Assembly (NCBI GenBank): GCA_030512295.1
Contig: JAULSR010000007.1
Coordinates: forward strand, 830,501-894,500
Direction: 5' to 3'
DNA length: 64,000 nucleotides
Source of the DNA: Bombardia bombarda
Taxonomy: Eukaryota; Ascomycota; Sordariomycetes; Sordariales; Lasiosphaeriaceae
Under the pieces are notes generated by a model that was given only the letters and a program-made list of their open reading frames with translations, ran no database searches and was not told the origin of the DNA. This document shows positions 1-8,560 of this stretch, in pieces. Each line of letters opens with the position of its first letter. Positions within the stretch are counted from its first letter, which is position 1. The position numbers were made by a program, and so were the translations under genes.

Positions 1-791
1 GAGCTCTTCAACGTGAAACGGTGACACACACCTTGAACCTCAGCCGCGTTTTCTGGACAGGTCCGTTTCCTTTCCAGTGCAATAACCGCCGTGGTGAGAC
101 TTTGATGCGTGATCGCCTCGGGCCATTCCAGCTTCCTGATGTAGAGCCTGCAGCTCATGTGTCTTTGGCCACAAGGTGCTATGCATCAAGGCACACTGTA
201 CATTGATCTAAACCCCGTGATTGGGGACCCCATGCTTTCTTAGAAGATCTAAATGTGTAAACTCAGCTCAGGTCTCGTCATCAAGGCGACCACCCTCAGC
301 TCCTTTGTCGTGATATGACGTTCGCTGGGCGGTAAAGGGGTCCGACGAAGTCCTTGGATGAACAAATGTGCGCCTCCTGCTGTGCGCAGATCGGGAGCAC
401 GATTCGGGCATGCCAATATTAGACAACCACAGGTACGGGAACTGGGGAACCACACTGGATAAATTTGACAGACGACTGCTTCTTGCTGCCGCCGACATAC
501 CCGACCCGGTTCTAGCCCCGTCGAGTTGGACCTGAAGGAGCGGCCATTGTGGCCGGACCATCGCGCAATCTCAGTATTGCAAAGTCCGCCTCCGAAAAAT
601 TCCCCTGGTAGGATCAAGGGCTGGGCTCGCATGGGTGTGGTTGTCCTTCCCCTTTATGCTGTCGAGCCTCAGCACACAGCCGAGCCTTTAAACGTGGGTT
701 TCCGTTCCCTCCCAACGGAATCCTGGTCCAAGAATGCAACAAGGCACGCATCCTTACCACGTCCGTCAATCTTGTCGAAGATCATCGTACC
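1..791. other. Left-edge intergenic region, upstream of uge3
   Basis: No gene is supportable here. The open frames on both strands are short, overlap one another and show no recognisable protein character. The last 150 bases are the likely promoter and leader of the epimerase gene. A gene ending to the left of base 1 cannot be excluded. Confidence 0.5.
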
Positions 792-2259
792 ATGGATAAC
801 TACGCCGAATCTCTGTCATCTCCATCATCACATGCCTCTCTGGCCGGCAGCTCTCCCTTAACTTCACCAGACCGATCAGATGACGAGTTTGATGCAGAAA
901 GACTTCCATCCCCGTTTGAAGATGTGGAAGCTCTCCACGAACAAAGGGGTACAGGACCTGGAACTCGCCCTGCGTCAAACGTGTATCCCAGCTTCATTCT
1001 AGTCATTGGCGGTCTCGGTTACATAGGCTCCCATACGGTCCTGGAGCTATTGAGAGAAGGGTACAATGGTGAGCATGTCTTGACCCGTCCAGCATTTGGT
1101 AAATTCGAGAAGCTGACGTCGTTCAGTCGCGATCGTCGACAACTTGAGTAACTCATATGAGAGCGTGCTACACAACGTCGAGATCCTCGCAAAGCATCAT
1201 TGGAAGTCCATGGGTAGCGCTATGCCCTTGCTCCACTTCCACCGTCTTGACTATCGGAGTCACTCCATGGCTATGCTTCTGGAAAGCTACAGCGACCTCG
1301 TCATGACTATCGATGCCTCGGGGCGGCAAGTCATGACACACCAGTCACGGATCACAGGTGTCATCCACTTCGCGGCATTCAAGTCGGTAGCCGAGTCCAT
1401 CAACAAGCCGCTGCAGTACTACCAAAACAACGTGTGCGGGCTCGTCTCGCTGCTCGGCCAGCTCGATAAGTACGGCATCCGCAACTTCATCTTCAGCAGC
1501 TCGGCGACCGTGTACGGCACAAAATCGGATGCGGGCCTTCCGCTGCGGGAGGAGGACCTGCTCCACCACCCCGAGACCGGTGTCGACGCGCAAGGAAACA
1601 CGGTCGTGCTGCAACAGCCGTCGGCTCCCGTGGGCCTGTCGTGCCCGTACGCCCGAACCAAGTATTTCGCCGAAGCGATTCTCGCGGACCTGGCTGCCGC
1701 AGATCCGGCATGGCGCATCGTAGCGCTGCGCTATTTCAACCCCGTTGGCTGCGATCCATCTGGTATCCTTGGCGAGAACCCGCGCGGCGAGGCGACAAAC
1801 TTGTATCCCGTGCTGACGCAGGTGTTGACGGGGGTGCGGCCAAGGCTCGACGTGTTCGGGTCTGACTGGGCGACGCGCGACGGCACCGCCATACGAGACT
1901 TTATCCATGTTCTTGACGTTGCACGGGGCCATATTTCGGCCCTCGCGTGGAGTCCGGATGGCGGGGAAGGCAGCAGTGGGTTTCGCGCATTCAATCTCGG
2001 CAGTGGAAGCGGCACCACAGTTCTCGAAGCAGTGCAGAGCCTCGAGGCGGCCGCAGACCGCAGCATCCCGTTGAACATGGCCGGGCGAAGGCCTGGCGAT
2101 GTCGGTGTGTGCATTGCATCGACCGAGCGGGCACGGAAGGAGCTGGGGTGGTCGCCCAGAGAGAGCGTCTCGCGGTGTGCGATTGACTTGTGGAACTTTG
2201 TGAAAAAGGCGACGTTGGACACGGTGGGACAGGCACAGGCACAGGCGCAGGTCGAGTAA
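792..2259 (+). CDS. uge3: UDP-glucose 4-epimerase of the galactosaminogalactan cluster (Uge3-like)
   Basis: Two exons, 792-1068 and 1127-2259, give 469 aa. The 58-bp intron (GTGAGC...TTCAG) splits codon 93 and restores the classic GalE string VAIVDNLSNS. What is seen: an NAD-binding GGLGYIGS motif at residues 73-80, the FSSSATVYG segment, the catalytic Tyr267-x3-Lys271 (YARTK), and the GEATNLYP and RDFIHV signatures of the extended SDR epimerase family. The N-terminal extension of about 65 aa is Ser/Asp/Glu-rich and precedes the Rossmann fold; the C-terminus is a short QA repeat. The start is the ATG in ACCATGG context. Known family role: cytosolic interconversion of UDP-Glc/UDP-Gal and, for A. 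fumigatus Uge3, also UDP-GlcNAc/UDP-GalNAc, supplying sugars for galactosaminogalactan. Its closeness to sph3, ega3 and agd3 makes the Uge3 role much likelier than Leloir-pathway GAL10. Confidence 0.93.
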
Positions 2260-2922
2260 TTCGGCGTGAGGGCGGGTACCTTATTCAGTGCAGCATGGCG
2301 AGGGAGAGATGTAATGGCAAGCAAAGATACAATGATGGTGTTTGATCTTGATTGAAAAGTGTCGAAAAAGCGAGCGGGGAAGGATGGGCAAAAATACATT
2401 TCATATCAGATTCGTCAAGATTCCTCTACATTGACTGCCCGTTTGTTCATCGCTCTTGCCAGAAACATCGAGTGATCTTCGGGTGCTTTCACCACGGTGT
2501 GCGGCCTAAAATTCTGCAAATGTCGCCGGTGTCTGAAACGGAAGGTGCGGTGGATTATGTGGTGGAAGGAGCCAAAAAGCTCCAGTCCGGAAGCACAACT
2601 TTTTGGGCAACGTGGAACCCGTTTGTCCGTGAACCCTGAGTTTCTCCTTCCATTTCACCTGCGCCCATCCGCGCCCGGCAGGAGCCACTCATGGAAAATG
2701 GTATGTTGTTCTGCTACTGAATATTCAAAACGTACGACATTAGATTCTCACTCAAAGTTGCCAAGAATTAAGGTTTCTAGAACCATTCGATTTAAAGATT
2801 CACGGAATAAAATCCACCAATTGATTCAATCTATCAGATATCATTGTTAGGGTTGGGATATCATATGATAATGCGTGGAAACTACCCCTCCATTCCATAA
2901 TACCACAACACATCTTCAAGGC
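2260..2922. other. Intergenic region downstream of uge3
   Basis: 3' flanks of two convergent genes. The stretch 2700-3000 is visibly AT-rich. No coding sequence or repeat was recognised. Confidence 0.5.
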
Positions 2923-3372
2923 TCACAAGCACAGCTTATACCTAGTTAGCAACCGATATAGAACAGAGGATGATAGAAAATCAATTAATAAGAGATTCAC
3001 GCCAATAACAGGCGCGGGACATCCCCGTTGAGACTTGTTGTAGCATGCCTGGGCAGCAGCAGCTTTGCAACCACATAACTGGGTAGTAGAGAAGGTTAGA
3101 CATATTTAATTATCTTCCTTCTGCGGGTTGCTATTACTAGAATAACACGTGCCCAGACGGGACCTTACAGCTTTCTGGTTCAAGAAACTCGGGCAGTTGG
3201 CCGTCGGGCAGACGCATGGCTGACGAAAATCCGGGACGATCCCGTGAACGTGGTTGTGATGAGGTGGTTTTGCTCGTATCTTCAGATTGGCTGGGCTGAT
3301 TTCTGATTTCGAAAACGAGGCGAGCGAGGCATCTATGAATGCTGCAATTACGATAAGAGACGTGAACTTCAT
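2923..3372 (-). CDS. Small cysteine-rich secreted protein
   Basis: Two exons on the minus strand, 3372-3169 and 3078-2923, give about 119 aa. The N-terminus is a signal peptide (FTSLIVIAAFIDASLAS, cleavage near residue 19). The 90-bp intron (GTAAGG...TACCCAG) lies in phase 0 after residue 68. Splicing joins CVCPTANCP to LCGCKAAAAQACYNKSQRGCP, giving a CxC-x4-C / CxC-x7-C / C pattern. From memory this layout occurs in a widespread, uncharacterised class of small secreted proteins of filamentous ascomycetes, including effector-like proteins. No enzymatic motif is seen. It sits between convergent uge3 and the sph3-ega3 pair, so it lies inside the GAG cluster, but a role there is only inference. 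The 3' end is the weakest part: after GCPAPVIGVN the frame runs on for 24 less typical residues, so a shorter end or a further intron is possible. Confidence 0.6.
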
Positions 3373-4459
3373 GATGCCGGGCTCATTAAAATCAAGAATT
3401 CTGCTTCCGTGTTGGCGATATTTCTTGGTGAGTGGAATTCAATGAGGATTTGTTGACAAGTGAGCAGCTATCATCTTAGGAACCCAACGTAGAACATTGA
3501 GATGGAAAAGATTCTGTATGCGCTCCATCTTCCCACAAACCGTCACAGGTCGGATCGTCAATAGCCGTGCGTATGTTGTCACCCAGAGACACACACTATC
3601 GTCAGCAATTAGATCTAATGTCCGGTGGCGCGCGTTCTCATCACCTTACCCTCTCACATCACACACATCTATTTTATCCCAGTTGACACAAGCCGTAACG
3701 AACCCGAGAGTCCATCTCATTCATCATCCGTACGAAGTATTACGGGCATCCAACCCCGAAGCCCGCATGTCAGGTCTGACCGAGCCTGGTTGGCGTTTGG
3801 GAGTGAGGCAGCTCAGTACACTACATCAATAGCTTCAACGAATTGAGTCTGCTCCATGTCTAATATCAGCTGGTCCTTCCGAATTCTGCCATAAAGGTGT
3901 ACTAAGACGTGACCGGTCTAGATCACAATCCCGATGCCCCAACTCACTCACTCATGCATATATGCAGGGTGCTACTGCATGCCCAGCATCAATCAAGAAA
4001 AGATCAGCAAAATGCACAACGAAGCTTAAGCCTAACAAGCGAAAGTGAAGGGTGGGACAGCAGAAACCCGGGCGGGCGCTCGCAAAAGGGGATCGACATT
4101 CCGAATCTTGTACGTAAATTATAACAAATCCTCTCCAGTCAGAACCCTCCCCGCGATGTGGAATCCAGCTTCCTGACTGGGGCTAGCCATCTGATAGGGC
4201 TGTGCTGGGCCGCATCTCACAGCGACCCTGACATGGGGGGTGTGGCTGCGACTGGCCCAGCTTGCATCTTTTTGTTTCCGACATGCAGGCCCAGGCACCC
4301 CCCATCTCGCTGTCATTTCCTCTCGCACAGTAGTGCCCGCGACGATCACTCTTCTGTGCCTGACTGACTGACTGACTGACTGACTTTTGCTGCTGCTATT
4401 CTCGGCCTCCACCTAAGCAAGCAAGCAGCTCGCTCGCCCTCGTCTTTCCGGCAACATCT
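3373..4459. other. Intergenic region between the secreted-protein gene and sph3
   Basis: It holds the promoter of the minus-strand secreted-protein gene and the 3' flank of sph3. The only structure noted is a TGAC microsatellite at 4361-4384. No coding region is supportable. Confidence 0.5.
4361..4384. repeat. TGAC microsatellite, six perfect units
   Basis: Six uninterrupted TGAC units, about 75 bp beyond the stop codon of sph3, probably in or just past its 3' UTR. Confidence 0.9.
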
Positions 4460-4835
4460 TCAACACATCCTCATCTCGTCCGCCTGCTTCGCGTAGGCTT
4501 TCCAGTCTGGGCACCACTCCGAATAGTCCTTGACCGAGGAGCAAAAGTGGCCCGCGAGGCCAGCGCCCACGACCGCCTCCTCCCCGAAGCGCAGCTGTTG
4601 CCCGACGTGGGTCGCACTGTGGGCGATGGCGATGGATCGCGCCCGCAACGCGGCCGGAAGCGCCACCAGATTGGCGCGCACGTAGTCCGAGTCCCACTCT
4701 GCCGCCTGATTCTCAAAGACGACGATAAAGTCGGCCAAGGAGTAAAATTCCCGGTTGGTGAAAATGCCGGGGTTGTAGACGATGACGACGACTGCGACTG
4801 CGGCTGCAGCAGTAGTAGCAGCAGTAGACTTAGTG

Positions 4836-4868
<33 letters not shown>

Positions 4869-5443
4869 GCAACAGGGGCTAAAGTGCCGTTGTCGTTACC
4901 GTTGGCGGAACGCAAGCCTAGGAGTATTGTCCTTGCTGTTGTGGAGATATCAGCCATGTAGTCCAGGTGCTCCAGGCCAGGGGGGACTTCGTCAAAAAAG
5001 ATGCCGTCAATTCGGATTCCCTGGTCCGTCCAGCCGTGGTAGACGCGAACCTCCTTCTCAGCCTCAGCTGACGGACGGTTTCCGTAGCTGCAGTAAATGT
5101 AGCCGAGAACTTTGACATTGGGTAGTTGAGATAGTCGCTGCAAAGCGGTCATGTAATTGTCATCCGGGGTTGGGTGACATCCCGGGCCATTGTTTGGGTT
5201 GACAACGACGACGAAGTCTAGACCGGTATGCAACCGTGCAGACGAAAAGAGGGGTTCCCAGGATTCCGCAGTGGGATAGATGTAAAGGGGAACCAAGACG
5301 AAAGGCCTCTGAATGGTGCTGTTTGCGTCAGCCATCACGACACTTTTACAAACCTGGATGCACTGCTCGAGTGTGTTGCAGGTAGACAAGCAGATACATG
5401 AAGCAATTATTAGAAAGACAAAGTCATAGGTTTTGTTGGCCAT
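4460..5443 (-). CDS. sph3: Spherulin-4 family glycoside hydrolase (GH135, Sph3-like)
   Basis: Single exon, 327 aa from the ATG at 5443. The frame is open further upstream, but that part overlaps the end of ega3. The chosen start puts a hydrophobic anchor or signal (residues 7-20, DFVFLIIASCICLS) directly before the domain, as in Sph3. Spherulin-4 landmarks: FVLVPLYIYP (48-57), VVVNPNNGPG (79-88), VLGYIYCSYG (112-121), the acidic pair Asp151-Glu152 in GIFFDEVPP, and Glu244 in VVFENQ. These match the catalytic acid positions described for fungal Sph3. Known role: a membrane-anchored endo-hydrolase acting on galactosaminogalactan and required for its biosynthesis. Oddity: residues 191-217 are an Ala/Thr tract encoded by a triplet repeat, inserted between two conserved parts of the catalytic domain. 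It lies 136 bp downstream of ega3 in the same orientation, but each is presumably transcribed separately. Confidence 0.9.
4790..4875 (-). repeat. Imperfect GCT/ACT triplet repeat inside sph3, encoding poly-Ala/Thr
   Basis: On the coding strand it reads mainly as GCT (Ala) codons with ACT (Thr) interruptions, including a pure run of eight GCT. It encodes residues about 191-217 of the Sph3-like protein. A whole-codon repeat keeps the frame when it changes length. Confidence 0.9.
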
Positions 5444-5579
5444 GGGCAACACGAACCAGACGCTAAACACGTAGCACCAATGTGCAGCACAACAGAAGGT
5501 GGAGGCGGGGAAAAGGGGCCTAAAAAATAACAATACGATAATGCTAGGATGTACGAAGTAGTGATGATGACTACCTATC

Positions 5580-6587
5580 TCAGCTGACCACATCAGTGCT
5601 AGCGGTATGGCCGTCACAATACTCAACCCAGCCCGTGAGGTCCATGGTCTTGAGAACGGTGCTGAACTTGGATGTCCCGGGCGCCGAGCATGCAGAGCGA
5701 GATTCCGTTGCTGAAATGGTAGGAGCGTCCGAAGGATACTCGATATGAAATACGGGCTTGTTGGCTTTGATAAAGGCGGAAAAGGTGTCGCAGCTCTCAT
5801 ACTGTGCGCACTGCTCATTCACCGCAAATTGAACAAGAGGCAAAACGTCTGTGACAATGTCGCCGGCGTTCTTCAACCCTATGGCAAGCTTCAGTCCGCC
5901 AGCCTTCTTTGCCAAGAAGGTCATGAAATCAATAGCCTCTACAGAAGTGAGATCCAGGCCATTGTCGTTTTGATACCCATCCACATTGTCTGGATCGATG
6001 GCATCACAACCCATCTTGTGTGCAATCTCAATCCTGGAAGCCATGATGGCCCGGACCGATGGGCTGCTGATGTTGAGCCAGTGCTCGTCGGGCCATCCGT
6101 CGAGCGCATCACCAAAATCGGCTTTGTCAAACTTGTAGGAATCAGGACGGTATGGCTCATACGACCCAGCACTGAAGTAGCAAACGACCCTCTTGCCGAG
6201 TTTGTGGAGGCTCTCCACCACAGAGTTGTTTTGGTGGAGAAACATGTCGATGTCGAAAACGTCAACATTAGGGGTGACGACAGGGTCATTCTTGTCGATG
6301 TCCAAGGTATCTGTGAGGTCGATCTGCCATGATAGGCCTGATGTGGGCTTCCACACAGATGTTGGCGGAGAAAGTGGGGTGCTAGTGCTCGACGGTGAGG
6401 ATGTCGGAGGAGATTCTCCCCCACCCTGGGGGTGCCTCAGACCCAGGCCGAGCCCGAGCCCGAGCGCCAAGGCCAGGATCAAGACAACCATGACGGCGCA
6501 CAACACCAGCTTCCACCGGTGTGTTAGCCGTCGCGGTGACACGCCACCACGGCCGCCAGGCCCCGCGTCCTCCAAAGAACCGCCCAT
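5580..6587 (-). CDS. ega3: GH114 endo-alpha-1,4-galactosaminidase (Ega3-like)
   Basis: Single exon, 335 aa. Short cytosolic N-terminus, then one transmembrane helix (residues 25-50, ending in a Gly-Leu repeat), a Ser/Thr/Pro linker (56-80), and a GH114 TIM barrel (83-335). Family landmarks: SWQIDLTDTLD (86-96), VVCYFSAGSYE (134-144), GCDAIDPDNVDGY (193-205, with Asp198 and Asp200), LAIGLKN (234-240), FAVNEQC (254-260, Glu258). Asp198 and Glu258 correspond to the acidic pair expected for catalysis. Known role: a type II membrane, outward-facing hydrolase that cuts galactosamine-rich stretches of galactosaminogalactan. It lies just upstream of sph3 on the same strand and is divergent from agd3, the same relative order as in the A. 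fumigatus cluster. Length is normal and there is no sign of decay. Confidence 0.92.
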   Translation of the reverse strand: MGGSLEDAGPGGRGGVSPRRLTHRWKLVLCAVMVVLILALALGLGLGLGLRHPQGGGESPPTSSPSSTSTPLSPPTSVWKPTSGLSWQIDLTDTLDIDKNDPVVTPNVDVFDIDMFLHQNNSVVESLHKLGKRVVCYFSAGSYEPYRPDSYKFDKADFGDALDGWPDEHWLNISSPSVRAIMASRIEIAHKMGCDAIDPDNVDGYQNDNGLDLTSVEAIDFMTFLAKKAGGLKLAIGLKNAGDIVTDVLPLVQFAVNEQCAQYESCDTFSAFIKANKPVFHIEYPSDAPTISATESRSACSAPGTSKFSTVLKTMDLTGWVEYCDGHTASTDVVS

Positions 6588-8560
6588 AGCGATTGCTGTC
6601 TCTCGGAATTGGTCGCCTTGACCAGGATAGGTGTGTTTGTAGTGATGTTGTTGTTACTGTTGTTGGTGGTGGTAGTTGTGGTGATACTTGGGTCGAGATA
6701 TTGATGTTGTCTGTGGTCAATTCTCTAGACAGGTGGTGGTAGTGGTGGTGGCGAGCGATGACAGGCAGGTCATAAAACTGGGAAGCGTTGATGCTCTAGG
6801 TGAGAGGGGTCGATGCTGCAGCATCAAGGGCTGCTTTGCTGGCATCGACCGCTAGTTGAGGTGGTTGGAGCTGGATGTTTGTTGTGTTGCCTGACGATAG
6901 TTTTAGCTCCCGCTAACGCCAGTCGACGCTCGTGTTCCAGGTTGAGGCTGTCTCACAACCCACCTAAAATACTAGCAAACACCTGCGCAGCTGAGGCTGC
7001 ACACATGCACGCATCCATTCATGAGAGTCCCTGGAAGCGCCCTTCTGCATCCCATATTTTCCATCTTTGTCACGATCCAAAGAGGAAAAAGAGCTGACGC
7101 TGGCCGGCTAGACTAATGCAGCATTGAAGGGCTAATGAGGTGACCGACGACCGGCCCTCTCCGGCCTCCATCCACCGTTCCTTCCCAAAAATGCCAAAGT
7201 ACGCCCCCCAATCTGCCAATTACTAGCTCGAGATCGACAGAGCCCCTCCTCTCGTGTCTCGGTTAGGGCAGGTGGAGCAAAGAAGGATTGGAACGGAAAG
7301 AACGAACCACAACTGCCAATGACGCGAGGGACGTTAATGGCGAAACGGTTGGATCCGTTCCAACAACGGGTGCTGGGACAACTTCCAGTTGAACTTGACG
7401 CAGCAGGTACGGTGGCTCATGTGGGCGTCACGCTTCATTGTCTAGGCCTTCAATCTGGGACTAGCAATGCGCGTCAGGACGAGATTTGACTAAGTAAAAT
7501 GCTCGGCAAAGGCGGCATCCGTTCTTTTCCGTTCTACAGGTTCCCGTCTCCCTCTTTTGATCCACCTCAGCCCTCGATTCGACAGTTTTCGACAGTTTTG
7601 GGGTCCGCTATGCCTATAGTCGGTACCTGTAGGCAGTGCAGCGGGGAACATTTCAGCACCTGCAGGGACGCTTTGAATCGACAGAAATAGCCCTGGGCCT
7701 GGAAACAGCCGCCACGTCCGAAGTACTGAACTGTACAGTACCTAGGTACCTTACATTGATGGTCCGGCAACACAACCTCCCGCGACACAATGGAAACTCC
7801 CCACAATATTTTACTATTATTTTCGTCCAGTTCTGGTCGCCAACATGGGTTAATGGCATGGAAGCACGAATACCAGCCGATGTCTGACGTCCTTTTCCCG
7901 CCTGCATTTGTGTCCCACCACCAGCGGTCGTATTCGCACCTCTATAGCGCGTCCGATAGCGGTTTGGCGCGCTCCTGGCCAAGGCCGTGACATAATTCGG
8001 CATCTGTCCGCATAACAAGAAGGATGCGTCTTCGCAACACGAGACTGTGGGTAGTCATAAGATACTGACGGCTGTGTACCCGCTAATTGATTTCAATAGT
8101 TTGGGCTCCAGCATAGCAATGATTGATGGAATTCCTTGGGGGGGCGTTTTGTGCCTACGCAACCTGAATCTTGGGACCTGGGATGTGCAAGTTCCTGGGT
8201 CAACCGGCCACCACCCCTTTTTCCTTGGCCCTTGTGGTCAGGGTGGCTTTCGACCTGATATAGCCCCGATCCAGTCCGAGTCTATTCCCGTCTCTATCTA
8301 TGCGTTCGTTCCAGGTTCCAAAGCCGCCGCCGTCGTTACCATCATCCCGCTCGTTTATCTGTTCCCAAAGCTAGCTGCAGTCGCTGCAGTTACACAGTAC
8401 ACACCTTCAGGCTGGGCCGCTTCTATCATTTTTCCGATGCCTCCAAGAGAAGCGCGGGCATAATACATTTTCGATACCTTGAAGATCACCACCTCCATCA
8501 CCTGGACCCTCGTTTCACCCCGCTACTGCTGTCCGGGCGCACCAGACAGCCCTCGGAATT
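6588..8560. promoter_or_regulatory. Shared divergent intergenic region ega3 / agd3
   Basis: About 2 kb separates the starts of ega3 (minus) and agd3 (plus), so it must hold both promoters. Seen: polypyrimidine and CT-rich stretches before agd3, a direct repeat of CGACAGTTTT near 7577-7597, and a perfect 12-bp palindrome GTACCTAGGTAC near 7738-7750. The open frame at 8047-8463 lies in this region, has no recognisable protein character and is taken as non-coding. No specific regulator site is claimed. Confidence 0.5.

Noticed and set aside
249..861. Overlapping open frames before uge3 on both strands
   Set aside because: No domain, biased composition or start context; they overlap each other and the promoter of uge3.
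4547..4882. Plus-strand frame with poly-Ser opposite sph3
   Set aside because: It is the antisense of the triplet repeat in a well-supported gene.
5444..5818. N-terminal extension of the sph3 frame upstream of 5443
   Set aside because: It overlaps the 3' end of ega3, lacks spherulin homology, and the start at 5443 already gives the expected membrane anchor.
7730..7755. TACCTAGGTA palindrome as a regulator site (similar string near 48776-48790)
   Set aside because: Such short palindromes recur by chance and no known regulator could be assigned.
8047..8463. 138-codon frame between ega3 and agd3
   Set aside because: No recognisable family; it lies in the promoter of agd3 and has no Kozak-like context.
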